Shown here: positions 1 to 8,116 of the stretch, piece after piece
Position numbering within the stretch: position 1 is the stretch's first letter
Layout: each line of letters opens with the position of its first letter
Assembly (NCBI GenBank): GCA_028871475.1
Contig: JAGWMZ010000007.1
Span: forward strand, 62,001-126,000
Direction of reading: 5' to 3'
DNA length: 64,000 nucleotides
From: Sphingomonadales bacterium
GTDB taxonomy: Bacteria > Pseudomonadota > Alphaproteobacteria > Sphingomonadales > Sphingomonadaceae
The notes under the pieces: model-generated
What the model was told of the DNA's origin: nothing
Seen by the model: only the letters and a program-made list of their open reading frames with translations
Database searches by the model: none
Made by a program: the position numbers and the translations under genes

Positions 1-61
1 GGCAGCGGTGGGTCAGCTCGGCGAGGAGCGCCATGGGCGGCTCGGGGACGGCGATGCTCAC
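1..61 (-). CDS. pqqE: PqqE, PQQ biosynthesis radical SAM protein (N-terminal fragment, cut by window edge)
   Basis: Reading the minus strand from a GTG at 61 gives about 20 codons encoding MSIAVPEPPMALLAELTHRC, the characteristic PqqE N-terminus ending at the first cysteine of the radical-SAM CxxxCxxC motif. PqqE links the Glu and Tyr side chains of the PqqA peptide, the first step of PQQ synthesis. The GTG overlaps the pqqD stop codon (GTGA), as expected for a translationally coupled pqqABCDE operon. Only the first codons are present; the rest continues left of the window. Confidence 0.85.
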   Translation of the reverse strand, partial: MSIAVPEPPMALLAELTHRC

Positions 62-330
62 AGCCTTATGACGCCCTTGTCCGCCATATCCTGGAGCAAG
101 GTCACGACATCGGCCAGGATCAGATCGCGCGGCGCCTCGAACCGGGCCGCAAGTGTGTCCGCGATGGCGCTGATGGTGTGAACACCATCGATCAGCTTCA
201 GGATTTCGACGGCGATCTCATCGGGTTGGAACAGTCTTTCGGGCGCGAGCAAAACCCAGGCATCTCGCACCTTGTCGAACCGGAATTTCACGCCGGCTCC
301 GAAGCGCGGGACAGCATCTTCGCCGATCAT
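58..330 (-). CDS. pqqD: PqqD, PQQ peptide chaperone
   Basis: This 90-residue protein is the PqqD family: a small RiPP recognition element that binds the PqqA precursor and presents it to PqqE. The ATG at 330 is chosen because it overlaps the pqqC stop as ATGA and gives the usual PqqD length and start (MIGEDAVPRF); a longer frame upstream only reads through pqqC in another frame. The sequence keeps the family pattern VLLAPERLFQPDEIAVEIL followed by a helical C-terminal half. It is the fourth gene of the minus-strand pqq operon. Confidence 0.93.
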   Translation of the reverse strand: MIGEDAVPRFGAGVKFRFDKVRDAWVLLAPERLFQPDEIAVEILKLIDGVHTISAIADTLAARFEAPRDLILADVVTLLQDMADKGVIRL

Positions 331-1067
331 GATTGCCCTGCCGGAACGAAGGCGCCGGGCGGGATCAGGCCGGGGGCGACATAGGCGAAGTACAATGCGT
401 CGAGCTGCGACCACAGCACGTCGCATTTGAAGCGAAGCGCGGCCAGCACCTGCTGCTGCCGTTCCACCGTGTCGGCGTGCGTCCTGACGTAGGCGAGCGC
501 GAATTCACTGTCCTGCGGCGCCTGGGTGAGGCGCGGCGTGAAATAGGCCAGCGTTTCCGGGGTGATCCAGGCATAGTTGGCGAGCATGCCCGATACCCGC
601 TCGGCGATGATATTGGGCGAGAACATCTCGGTTAGCGAAGACGCGATAGCTTCGAGGACCGAGCGATCCCGAACGAAATGGACATAGGCGTCCACCGCGA
701 AGCGGGTTGCCGGCAGGATCGCGACGGTACTTTCGACGAGCACCGGATCGAGGCCAACGCCCTCCGCCAGTTTGAGCCAGCGCGCCACCCCGCCCGGCGC
801 CGACCCATCACCATCATGATCCACGAGCCGGCGGCGCCATTCGCGGCGCAGCTCAGCCGTTGGCAGGCGCGCGAGCAGTGTCGCGTCCTTGGCCGGTATC
901 TGGCTCTGATAATAATAGCGATTGAGCGCCCAGGCTTGCACCTGGCCTTTGTCCAGCTTTCCGCCGTGCAGCAGGCGGTGGAACGGGTGCAGGTTGTGAT
1001 AGCGCGTCGCCCCGATCTGGCGGAGTTCCGCTTCCAATTCATCGGGCAGAAGCAGCCGCGTGGTCAC
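327..1067 (-). CDS. pqqC: PqqC, pyrroloquinoline-quinone synthase
   Basis: The 246-residue product is a full-length PqqC, the cofactor-less oxidase that performs the last ring closure and eight-electron oxidation giving PQQ. The N-terminal stretch HPFHRLLHGGKL followed by QVQAWALNRYYYQSQIP, with conserved His and Tyr residues, is typical. Its ATG overlaps the stop of pqqB (ATGA) and its stop overlaps the pqqD start, so translation is probably coupled along the operon. Confidence 0.95.
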   Translation of the reverse strand: MTTRLLLPDELEAELRQIGATRYHNLHPFHRLLHGGKLDKGQVQAWALNRYYYQSQIPAKDATLLARLPTAELRREWRRRLVDHDGDGSAPGGVARWLKLAEGVGLDPVLVESTVAILPATRFAVDAYVHFVRDRSVLEAIASSLTEMFSPNIIAERVSGMLANYAWITPETLAYFTPRLTQAPQDSEFALAYVRTHADTVERQQQVLAALRFKCDVLWSQLDALYFAYVAPGLIPPGAFVPAGQS

Positions 1068-1966
1068 AGCGCGATCTCCATGCCGTCATGGGCGATTTCC
1101 CAGCCGGCAGCCTCCGCATCGGCGCGTTCGGGCGAATCATCGAGCAGGATCGGGTTCGAATTGTTCATATGGATGAAGATCTTCCGTCTGACATCGAGGT
1201 CGCGAAAAGCCGCCATGGTCCCGTCATCGCCGCTGACGCTCATATGCCCCATGCGGCGACCGGTCTTGGGTCCGAGACCCGCCAGGACCATCTCATCGTC
1301 CCGCCACAGCGTACCGTCGAAGAAGACGAGATCGGCGCCGCGCAACCGCTCGGCCAGAGCGGGCGTCATCGCCGCGCAACCAGGTATGAAAAACAGGCTG
1401 CGATGCCCGTCAGAAACCGCGGCGGCGACCGTCGTCTCGCTGACCTCAATCGCCGGCGCATCGCTGCCATCCTCGAGATAGAGCGGCACTTTGCCCGCAA
1501 CCGCGAACAGCTCCACCGTCAGACCGGTGCCGAGCGCGACCGGCAACCCGAGGGGCACGACCTGCCGAGACACGATATCGCGCGCGAGCACCTCGAAGAT
1601 CGGGTTGGCATCGAGGACGCTGTGGATCCGGTCCGTGGCCAGAAGCGTGAAAGGCTGGCGTTCGCGCAGCGTCAGCAGGCCGGCGATCACATCCACATCG
1701 CCGCCGGTCAGCACCACGCCCGCGATCGGGGACGAACGCAGGCCTTCGCGCGGATGCAGGCATGGCGTCTGCCCGATCTGCTGGCGCAGATCAGGGGACG
1801 CATTCAGCAGGAACCAGCGCTCGCCATCACCACTGACAGCGAGACTGGCCTGCGTGCGGGATATTGCTGCAGGATCATGCGCGCGGGCTCTGCGACAGGG
1901 CGCCGCGTTGGAATTCCATTGCGGGAAACCGCCGCCCGCCGCCGCCCCCAGGACGACGGCTTGCAT
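1064..1966 (-). CDS. pqqB: PqqB, PQQ biosynthesis metallo-beta-lactamase-fold oxygenase
   Basis: The 300-residue protein begins MQAVVLGAAAGGGFPQWNS, the signature N-terminus of PqqB, and has the usual length. PqqB is a metallo-beta-lactamase-fold protein that hydroxylates the crosslinked Glu-Tyr intermediate. It lies 6 bp after pqqA and overlaps pqqC by four bases. Nothing looks truncated. Confidence 0.95.
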   Translation of the reverse strand: MQAVVLGAAAGGGFPQWNSNAAPCRRARAHDPAAISRTQASLAVSGDGERWFLLNASPDLRQQIGQTPCLHPREGLRSSPIAGVVLTGGDVDVIAGLLTLRERQPFTLLATDRIHSVLDANPIFEVLARDIVSRQVVPLGLPVALGTGLTVELFAVAGKVPLYLEDGSDAPAIEVSETTVAAAVSDGHRSLFFIPGCAAMTPALAERLRGADLVFFDGTLWRDDEMVLAGLGPKTGRRMGHMSVSGDDGTMAAFRDLDVRRKIFIHMNNSNPILLDDSPERADAEAAGWEIAHDGMEIAL

Positions 1967-1972
1967 GGAAGC

Positions 1973-2056
1973 TCAGGCCTTGATTTCAGCGCAGGCGTAG
2001 CAATTGATCTCGCAGCCCAGTGCGATTTCGACGATCTTGGGGGTTTTCCAGGCCAT
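1973..2056 (-). CDS. pqqA: PqqA, PQQ precursor peptide
   Basis: This is a 27-residue peptide starting at the ATG at 2056 (MAWKTPKIVEIALGCEINCY then seven more residues). Glu16 and Tyr20 form the E-x3-Y pair that becomes the PQQ skeleton. An AGGAGAG ribosome binding site lies just upstream on the minus strand. The three Cys around the Tyr (15, 19, 22) are also usual for the family. It is the first gene of the pqq operon, so the promoter should lie in 2057-2250. Confidence 0.95.
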   Translation of the reverse strand: MAWKTPKIVEIALGCEINCYACAEIKA

Positions 2057-2250
2057 GCTTCTCTCCTTTTTGCGTCTGCGGCCTGGGGCTTCCGGGCTGC
2101 GGACGTTATCTGTTTCGCGAACAGGCTTTAAGCGGAGAGGGCATTTCAGGCAATGGTCCTTTGGACCAACGACACAAGCAACTCCCAAGCCGCGCACCGC
2201 GGCCGTGCATTGCGATTGTCATGGCCGGCACCGCCGCTTAACCGGAATGG
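2057..2250. promoter_or_regulatory. Divergent intergenic region between pqqA and the MFS gene
   Basis: This 194-bp gap separates the leftward pqq operon from the rightward transporter, so promoters for both must lie here or inside the flanking genes. I see the pqqA ribosome binding site next to 2056 but no convincing -35/-10 pair or operator. Assignment as regulatory rests on gene orientation. Confidence 0.5.
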
Positions 2251-3624
2251 ATGAACGCCCGCCTCGCCGCCGAAGATGTCCAGGACGGATTGCCGATCCC
2301 CCGCCGCTATGTGGCAATTTTCGCGCTTTCCGCAGGGACAGCACTCGCCGTAGTCGACGGGACGATCGCCAATGTCGCGCTGCCGACGATCGCCCACGCG
2401 CTTCGCGTTCCGGCGAACGAGGCAGCCCACGTCGTTACGCTCTATCAGCTTGTCCTCGTCATGGCGCTGCTTCCGCTGTCCGCGCTCGGCGACAGGATCG
2501 GGCATCGCCGTCTGTACCAGTCGGGGCAGATGATCTTCGTCATCGCCACGCTCGCATGCGTCTTTGCGACAAGCTTGCCCCAACTGCTTTTTGCCCGCGC
2601 ATTGCAGGGATTGGGGGCGGCGAGCGCGCTCAGCGTTTCCTCCGCGTTGATCAGGGCCGCCTATCCGGCGCGCCAGCTTGGCCGGGGCCTGGGTATCAAC
2701 AGCATGATCGTGGCCAGCGCGGGAGCGCTGTCGCCCACGCTGGGCGGCATCATCCTGAGCGTGGCATCTTGGCAATGGGTCTTCGCCGCCCCGGTCCCGT
2801 TCGCACTCCTATCGCTTGCGGCTGGCTCGATCGCCTTGCCGAGCCCGAAGGCCATCCCCGGTCGATATGACCATGTCGGCGCGTTGCTCAGCGCGGCCAC
2901 GTTTGCCTTACTCATATTGGGCTTGCAGGATTTGGCCTATGGTCGGGACATCCCGTCAGGAATTCTGAAGCTTGTGGCCGGAACGGTAGCCGCGGCAACC
3001 CTTATCCGGCAGCAATCGCGCGCAGAACGGCCGATCCTGCCGCTCGATCTGCTTCGCCAGGGTCGCCTCGCAATCCCGGTTGCCGGTCTGCTGCTGGCAT
3101 TCATGGCGCAGATGATCCTGCTGGTCTCCCTGCCCTTCCGATTGCAGCATCGCGCCGGTTTCACGCCGGTCGAAATCGGCGCCACCTTGTCGCTCTGGCC
3201 GCTCACGCTGATCATCATCTCGCCGCTCGCGGGCATGTTGTCCGATCGCATATCCAATCGCCTGCTCGGCAACGTCGGCATGGCGATCGCCACGGCGGGC
3301 TTTGCCGCCATCGCGCTGCTGCCGGATCACATATCGCAACTCGACGCCAGTGTACGGATGGCGATCTGCGGCCTTGGGTTCGGACTGTTTCTGTCACCCA
3401 ACGCCCGCACCATCATCGGCATGGCACCGCGAACGCGCGCGGCTGCCGCAGGCGGATTGATGGCGACCACCCGGCTGACTGGTCAGGCTTTGGGGGCCTC
3501 GATCGCTGGAGGGTTGTTGGCGCTCGGAACAGGCGACGGAGCGATACCGGCAGGCCTTGCAGCATTGGTCGCGTCGTTGATCGGGCTGGCATGTATCGTG
3601 CCAGCGAGGCGGGACTCGGCTTGA
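2251..3624 (+). CDS. MFS transporter, DHA2 (EmrB/QacA) type
   Basis: The 457-residue protein is strongly hydrophobic with about 12-14 membrane segments and an MFS signature in the first loop (LSALGDRIGHRRLY, residues about 76-89) and the family start VVDGTIANVALPTIA (about 33-47). This architecture fits the DHA2 drug/proton antiporter group of the inner membrane. It is transcribed away from the pqq operon. The neighbourhood allows a role in exporting PQQ or a product of a PQQ enzyme, but that is a guess; a drug or acid efflux role is equally possible. Confidence 0.85.
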   Translation: MNARLAAEDVQDGLPIPRRYVAIFALSAGTALAVVDGTIANVALPTIAHALRVPANEAAHVVTLYQLVLVMALLPLSALGDRIGHRRLYQSGQMIFVIATLACVFATSLPQLLFARALQGLGAASALSVSSALIRAAYPARQLGRGLGINSMIVASAGALSPTLGGIILSVASWQWVFAAPVPFALLSLAAGSIALPSPKAIPGRYDHVGALLSAATFALLILGLQDLAYGRDIPSGILKLVAGTVAAATLIRQQSRAERPILPLDLLRQGRLAIPVAGLLLAFMAQMILLVSLPFRLQHRAGFTPVEIGATLSLWPLTLIIISPLAGMLSDRISNRLLGNVGMAIATAGFAAIALLPDHISQLDASVRMAICGLGFGLFLSPNARTIIGMAPRTRAAAAGGLMATTRLTGQALGASIAGGLLALGTGDGAIPAGLAALVASLIGLACIVPARRDSA

Positions 3625-3688
3625 GCGGCAAGCATGAATGTCGCGAATACTGTGCTATGGTTCGACCTTCGACGACTCGGTTTGCCAT

Positions 3689-3919
3689 ATGTTCGCGGCG
3701 CGCATCCATTCAGCCATCGGGAAAGCCATGCGGAAACTCGACGACGAAGAGCAGGAACTGCTGGAGCAGCTCAATGCCGATCTCCCGACCGGGGCGCTGG
3801 TCGCAATGGTCCGCGATCTCGCTGAAGTCCTGACGAAGGAAGGCCTGGTCGTCAGGGCGCGTGTTGCCGAGACCGCTGCCGATCGGCTGGAACAGCTGGG
3901 CGCAGCCCGCGCAAATTGA
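3689..3919 (+). CDS. Small hypothetical protein
   Basis: I do not recognise this frame. It encodes 76 residues from the ATG at 3689, or 63 from the ATG at 3728, which has the better ribosome binding site (GGGAAAG). The product is charged and helical (DDEEQELLEQL, then DLAEVLTKEGLVVRARVAET), without Cys, signal or membrane segment. It follows the transporter by about 65 bp on the same strand. The regular helical pattern suggests a real gene. Confidence 0.5.
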   Translation: MFAARIHSAIGKAMRKLDDEEQELLEQLNADLPTGALVAMVRDLAEVLTKEGLVVRARVAETAADRLEQLGAARAN

Positions 3920-4018
3920 GAACAGCAAAATCGACAGGAACTGACTTCCGGTGTGCTACTCTTTTGTCCGCCTGATTCCTTCCGATCAGCGAGCAGGCAT
4001 TTGGCTGGATGGGTGCGG

Positions 4019-4378
4019 TCAGTGCCTCAGAAACCCTTCGATCGTCTCCTCGAACAACGGCCATAGATAGGCCAGCGCCGACATTACGGTAGCGAAGACC
4101 ATGACGACCAGCGTTGTTCTGGCCGGGCGTTTGCGCGAACGCCGGGACTGCACGGCCAACCACATCCAGCCAGCGGCAACCGCGGCGATAGCGACCGGCG
4201 TGAGCCAGCCATAGACCCCGGCGAACCAGGCGATGATAGCGCCGAATGATCCCAGCATCGCAGCCGGAATCGCGAACGGAAGGACGCAGCAAACACCGCA
4301 GGCGAGCGCGGTGACAGAGGTAGCAACAGCGACGGCACCGACCGCGCGATTGTCCTGTTTGGTGGTATCGTCGGTCAT
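4019..4378 (-). CDS. MerT-like small membrane metal transporter
   Basis: The 119-residue protein has three hydrophobic segments and a vicinal cysteine pair in the first one (ACGVCCVLPFAIPAAMLG, about residues 25-42), the hallmark of MerT and related metal-uptake proteins. The ATG at 4378 overlaps the stop of the upstream 120-residue gene (ATGA). The two genes lie behind a MerR-type promoter, so the pair is probably metal-induced. The metal is unknown: MerT carries Hg(II), but no mercuric reductase is present. Confidence 0.7.
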   Translation of the reverse strand: MTDDTTKQDNRAVGAVAVATSVTALACGVCCVLPFAIPAAMLGSFGAIIAWFAGVYGWLTPVAIAAVAAGWMWLAVQSRRSRKRPARTTLVVMVFATVMSALAYLWPLFEETIEGFLRH

Positions 4379-4737
4379 GCGCCGCACCCACCAGTGCAGC
4401 CGCAGGCGGCAGATTGCGCGTCCCGTTCCTGGAACGACGCGAACAACAGCTCGGCGACTTCGCGCGCGTCTTCCGGCGCGGTGATCGCCAGCGTCACCGC
4501 ATCCGATTGTTCGGTCACGTCGAAGGTCAGAAACGAACAGCATTGCCGCTCCTGCGCGGCCAACCGCTGGACATCGGCAAGAGCGGATGGCGCATAGTCG
4601 AGTTCGAGGTGGAGATCGCCGCGTCGCACGGCCCCGAGCGCTCTGGTATTGAGGTCGATGATCCATGCCATCCGCGCCTCAAAACCGGCTCCATCCAGCG
4701 TGCATGCAATCGGCACCGCGTCCGTCATTCCACCCAT
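4375..4737 (-). CDS. Cys-rich cytoplasmic protein of a MerR-controlled metal module
   Basis: The 120-residue soluble protein carries the motif AAQERQCCSFLTFDV (about residues 69-83) and a glycine-cysteine tail ending CGCTGGCGA, two likely soft-metal binding sites. I recognise the ERQCCSF pattern from small proteins near mer-like genes but cannot name a function. The ATG at 4737 is preceded by AGGAG at a good distance, which decides it over the ATG three codons later. It is the first gene after the MerR-type promoter and overlaps the MerT-like gene. Confidence 0.7.
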   Translation of the reverse strand: MGGMTDAVPIACTLDGAGFEARMAWIIDLNTRALGAVRRGDLHLELDYAPSALADVQRLAAQERQCCSFLTFDVTEQSDAVTLAITAPEDAREVAELLFASFQERDAQSAACGCTGGCGA

Positions 4738-4789
4738 ATTCACTCCTGCCAGTTCGCGCAGCCGAGCGGCCGCGATCATCGCTGGCCAC

Positions 4790-4820
4790 GCTATACAAGT
4801 TGAAGTAACTTGAGGTTCAA
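4790..4820 (-). promoter_or_regulatory. MerR-type promoter and operator with 19-bp spacer
   Basis: On the minus strand, TTGAAC (4820-4815) and TATAGC (4795-4790) are separated by exactly 19 bp, the overlong spacer diagnostic of MerR-activated promoters. The spacer contains a perfect 6-5-6 dyad, CAAGTT-ACTTC-AACTTG (4796-4812). A second perfect dyad, CTTGA-GGT-TCAAG, overlaps the -35 (4809-4821). It points at the two-gene metal module, and merR starts 20 bp away on the other side. Confidence 0.88.
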
Positions 4821-4840
4821 GGTCAAATTTCGAGGCAAAT

Positions 4841-5284
4841 ATGGCAGGACACAAAATCGGCGCGCTCGCCAAGCGTACCGGCACCAACGCGGCAACGATC
4901 CGCTATTATGAAGGGATCGGCCTGCTGCCGCGCCCCGATCGTCAGGACGGCAATCAGCGTCGTTACGGCGAGGACGATGTTGGGCGGCTGACCTTCATCC
5001 GCCGCTGCCGCGATTTCGGATTCTCGATCGAACAGGTGCGGACCCTGTCATCGCTGGTCCAGGATCGATCGCGATCATGCCTCGAAGCACGAGACCTGGC
5101 ACAGGGACATCTCGTCGCCATCCGCGCGAAGCTGCGAGAACTCAAGGCACTGGAGAAGAGCATCGCGCAGTTCGTCGAGGTCTGCGATGCCGAGTGCGTC
5201 GGCGGTCCGGGCCCCGATTGTGTGATCCTCGACGATCTGTCGGGGGCAAGGCCGATCGCCACTTCCTGCTGCGCGGCCGCCTGA
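4841..5284 (+). CDS. MerR-family metal-responsive regulator
   Basis: The 147-residue protein has the MerR winged helix at the N-terminus ([13 protein letters not shown], residues 20-32), a long dimerisation helix and cysteines at 80, 115, 119 and 127, close to the metal-binding cysteines of MerR/ZntR proteins. It is divergent from the metal module, with the operator between them, so it should repress and, with metal, activate that promoter. A further Cys pair sits at the C-terminal end (CCAAA). The inducing metal cannot be read from sequence. Confidence 0.9.
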   Translation: MAGHKIGALAKRTGTNAATIRYYEGIGLLPRPDRQDGNQRRYGEDDVGRLTFIRRCRDFGFSIEQVRTLSSLVQDRSRSCLEARDLAQGHLVAIRAKLRELKALEKSIAQFVEVCDAECVGGPGPDCVILDDLSGARPIATSCCAAA

Positions 5285-5610
5285 TGCCAACGATATTGGC
5301 GTATATCGGCGCCGCGCTCGCGGAGATCGGCGGTTGTTTCGCATTCTGGGCCTGGCTGCGGCTCGGCAAGTCGCCGTGGTGGATCGCACCCGGCATGGCG
5401 TCGCTGGCGTTGTTTGCCTGGCTGCTAACCCGAGTTGACAGCGACGCCGCAGGCCGTGCCTACGCAGCATATGGCGGTATCTATATTTGCGCGTCGCTGT
5501 TCTGGTTGTGGGCGGTCGAAGGCGTGCGACCGGATCGCTGGGATACCATCGGCGGGATCGTCTGCCTCGCGGGCACGGCCATCATTCTTCTCGGCCCACG
5601 CAGCACATAG
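5284..5610 (+). CDS. YnfA family small membrane protein (UPF0060)
   Basis: The 108-residue product has four membrane helices and the YnfA pattern ([17 protein letters not shown] near the start, [17 protein letters not shown] in the middle). The ATG at 5284 overlaps the merR stop (TGATG), so it is translationally coupled to the regulator. YnfA is an SMR-like putative exporter of the inner membrane; E. coli relatives have been linked to cation or drug export. Its job here may be part of the metal module. Confidence 0.88.
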   Translation: MPTILAYIGAALAEIGGCFAFWAWLRLGKSPWWIAPGMASLALFAWLLTRVDSDAAGRAYAAYGGIYICASLFWLWAVEGVRPDRWDTIGGIVCLAGTAIILLGPRST

Positions 5611-5691
5611 GGGGAAGATCGTACCGTTCATCCGGTGCCTTGCCCTATGCGGCAATGGCCGGTGCTGCTCGGGCGGCTAGCGGATATCTGC

Positions 5692-5979
5692 CTACCAGGG
5701 GAAGGTCGGCAATGCGTCGATGGCGCAAGCATCGCAGTCGAACAGCAGATAGTCGCAGCCCTGCTCGCGCCCCAACGCCATCGCGGCAAGCAGTTCGGCC
5801 GGGATCTGCTCCCGATCAGATTCCTCCGCATCGCGGGTCGGGATGAACCAGCCATAGTGGGTCGATGCAACACCCAGCGGGCGGCTGGCCGGTTCGAGCA
5901 ACGCCCAGGCGTCGAGCGTTTCGGCAGTCTTCATCGACACATGCATGGTGCCGATCACCAGGTAGCGCCCGATTTCCAC
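5692..5979 (-). CDS. DUF5983 family protein
   Basis: The 95-residue protein matches my memory of DUF5983 proteins found beside DUF932 genes on sphingomonad plasmids: MHVSMKTAETLDAW near the start and a C-terminal CDYLLFDCDA stretch. I place the start at the GTG at 5979 because AAGGAG lies seven bases upstream; the ATG at 6012 would add 11 unlikely residues. It is the last gene of the minus-strand module. The function is unknown; the acidic C-terminus with two Cys could bind metal, which is speculation. Confidence 0.75.
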   Translation of the reverse strand: MEIGRYLVIGTMHVSMKTAETLDAWALLEPASRPLGVASTHYGWFIPTRDAEESDREQIPAELLAAMALGREQGCDYLLFDCDACAIDALPTFPW

Positions 5980-6059
5980 AGTGGTCTCCTTCCAGAATAT
6001 GCAGACATCCATCGTCGGCCCCCGCCCTGCGGCGGCTGGCCGACGATGGATCGCCGAGG

Positions 6060-7298
6060 TCAGTTCACCTTTTCGAGGAGCTTTCGGGCCTTGCCTTCGA
6101 GTTCCAGCCGGCTGTCCTGGTTGGTCTTCGACCGGGCGTGCGCGGTGATGCCCTGCACGAAGTCGTAGAGGCTTTCCGGCGGATGGCCTTCCTCGACCAG
6201 CACCGCCGAGATGATCTTGGAGGTCTCGGCCTTGGAGAAACCGCGCTTTCTCAGGAAATCCTCGCGGTCATCGTCCTTGCGGGCGACGATCCTCTCGCGG
6301 GCCTGCTTGATCCCGTTGACGAAACTGCGCGGCGAGGAGTCGGCAAAATGTTCGAGCGCGGGCGCGGCATCGTGCGCGAAGCGGTTGGCGGCGAACTTCG
6401 AGTGCCGGATGTTGATCTCCTCGAAATTTTCGACGCCCCACAAATTGCGGTTCATGCACACGGCGCGCAGATAAAATGTCGCAATTCCAAGAGACTTGGA
6501 GCCGACTTCTGAGTTCCAACAATAGAAGCCGCGGAAGTAGAGATCGGGCTCGCCATTGGGGAGCTTACCCGCCTCGATCGGATGGGTGTCATCGACCAGG
6601 AACAGGAAGACGTCGCGGTCCGAGGCATAGAGCGTGGTGGTCTCCATACTGACATCGACGTGCGGATTGTAGATCATGCTGGCCCAGTCCAACACGCCGG
6701 GAACCTTCCAGCGCGTGTCGCCGACGCCGTTCCCGGCGATCCGCATGACCGCGCTCACCAATTCGTGATCCCAGATCCTGCCGTAATCCGGGCCAGTTAC
6801 GGCACGCAGTTCGGTGCGGCCATCATCGGTCTGGAGCAGTTTGACCTGCTCGCCGCGATGCGAGAGTAGTCCGTGCTGCATATTGATCCCGGCGAGCGCC
6901 GCGGGCAGCGTTCGCAGATAGGACGCGGGGGCGCCGACCAGACTGGCGAGCTGGCCGAACGACCAGTTGGTCGGCGCGATCGGCCGTTCATCGCCGGGCA
7001 CGATCAGCGAGAGCCGTTCGGGATTGTCGCTGCGCGCCTCGACCCGAACGGCCCCGCTCTCGACGATGCGCGTAGTGGCGCGGTCGGCGCGCCGGCGGAC
7101 GCTGTTGTGCAGATCGGTCAGCGACAGGAAGCGTTCGTCGTCAGGCCGCGAGAACCATTCGGACGAGACCCGGCTGACATTGCGGCCACGGGAAATATCG
7201 ACGCGATAGCCGCCGCTGACGCCGCGGTCATTTGAGGCAACGGCAGGGATGGGATGATCGAGGACATCTGCGTCGATTACGCGGGCAAGACTGGCCAT
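6060..7298 (-). CDS. DUF932 domain protein
   Basis: The 412-residue protein belongs to the DUF932 family of plasmid and phage proteins, recognised by the block GVENFEEINIRHSKFAANRF (about residues 290-309) and the preceding YLRAVCMNRNLW. The ATG at 7298 has a clear AAGGAG site; an upstream ATG at 7412 would overlap the previous gene. No enzymatic activity is established for the family. It sits in a same-strand block with Toprim, ParB-like and strawberry-notch genes, suggesting plasmid maintenance or DNA metabolism. Confidence 0.85.
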   Translation of the reverse strand: MASLARVIDADVLDHPIPAVASNDRGVSGGYRVDISRGRNVSRVSSEWFSRPDDERFLSLTDLHNSVRRRADRATTRIVESGAVRVEARSDNPERLSLIVPGDERPIAPTNWSFGQLASLVGAPASYLRTLPAALAGINMQHGLLSHRGEQVKLLQTDDGRTELRAVTGPDYGRIWDHELVSAVMRIAGNGVGDTRWKVPGVLDWASMIYNPHVDVSMETTTLYASDRDVFLFLVDDTHPIEAGKLPNGEPDLYFRGFYCWNSEVGSKSLGIATFYLRAVCMNRNLWGVENFEEINIRHSKFAANRFAHDAAPALEHFADSSPRSFVNGIKQARERIVARKDDDREDFLRKRGFSKAETSKIISAVLVEEGHPPESLYDFVQGITAHARSKTNQDSRLELEGKARKLLEKVN

Positions 7299-7390
7299 GG
7301 AGCTGCTCCTTGGGATTGGACGAAGGGAGAGCCGGTGCACACCGCATCCGCGCTCATCCTCACCCACCCCCTTCCTTTCAGGTGTTGGCG

Positions 7391-8092
7391 TCATGCGGCG
7401 GTAGGCAGCCATTCGTAGAGCAAATGGGCGTCGGGCTCATGTTCATTGCCGACGGCGATCCGCACCAGGCGCCCGTCGCAGGCAAAATTGCCGGCGCGGG
7501 GAAAATCACAAAAGCTGCGTCCCTCGAACACGAAGTCCTTCGAGCGGATCTGGATGACCTTGCGGGTCGCACCAAGTGCCCGATGCTGATACGGCGCGTG
7601 CAGCAGGGTCAGGCTGTCGCCAACCTTCAGCCGCTTTTTGAAGCTCGCCAAGGATACCAGATTATCGACGGGATTGGCCTTGCCGCGCCGGGCCGCGAGC
7701 GCCGCCCAGTAGGCCTGGCGAATGGCGACTTCCGAGTAGAACGAGCAGTTCCAGTAATCCTGCAGAGGATTGGTGCGACAAAAACCGAAGCGCTCGATCT
7801 GGTCGCGCACCCTGGTGATGAAAGCGTCCTGAGCTTCCCGCGTGGACAAATCTTCGGGCGCGTCGAGGACTTCGGCCGTAATCTTGCGGCCACCGGAAAA
7901 ACGCTCGCTGCGAATGGCGAAGCGGATTTCGGGGAACTGGCTGGCAAGGTGCCGTTCGATCCGGGCGCACAAGGCCGGCAAATCGTCGGCCGGGTGGTAG
8001 AGATCGCCCTGATAGTGGAAATTGCCGCGATCGTCATGATCGGTCTGGCTGTATAGGCGCAGCGAATGCTCCGCCGGTGCGGATAGGGTCAT
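7391..8092 (-). CDS. Hypothetical plasmid/ICE-type protein, 233 aa
   Basis: I do not recognise a named domain with certainty. The protein is soluble, opens with LRLYSQTDHDDRGNFHYQGD, and has a basic middle (FKKRLKVGDSLTLLHA) followed by a beta-rich end. The second half resembles the large-polyvalent-protein-associated domains seen beside DUF932 genes, but I cannot verify this. AAGGAC lies eight bases before the ATG. It sits between the small 84-residue gene and DUF932. Confidence 0.7.
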   Translation of the reverse strand: MTLSAPAEHSLRLYSQTDHDDRGNFHYQGDLYHPADDLPALCARIERHLASQFPEIRFAIRSERFSGGRKITAEVLDAPEDLSTREAQDAFITRVRDQIERFGFCRTNPLQDYWNCSFYSEVAIRQAYWAALAARRGKANPVDNLVSLASFKKRLKVGDSLTLLHAPYQHRALGATRKVIQIRSKDFVFEGRSFCDFPRAGNFACDGRLVRIAVGNEHEPDAHLLYEWLPTAA

Positions 8093-8116
8093 GGGTTTGT
8101 CCTTGTTTGTGAAGGG

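Noticed and set aside
327..2131. Long plus-strand frames opposite pqqC and pqqB (such as 678-1481 and 1088-2131)
   Set aside because: They are antisense shadows of the high-GC pqq genes, with Arg/Ala-rich composition and no domain or ribosome binding site.
4019..5284. Complete mercury-resistance operon
   Set aside because: MerR and a MerT-like protein are present, but merA, merB and merP are not, so a mer operon cannot be called.
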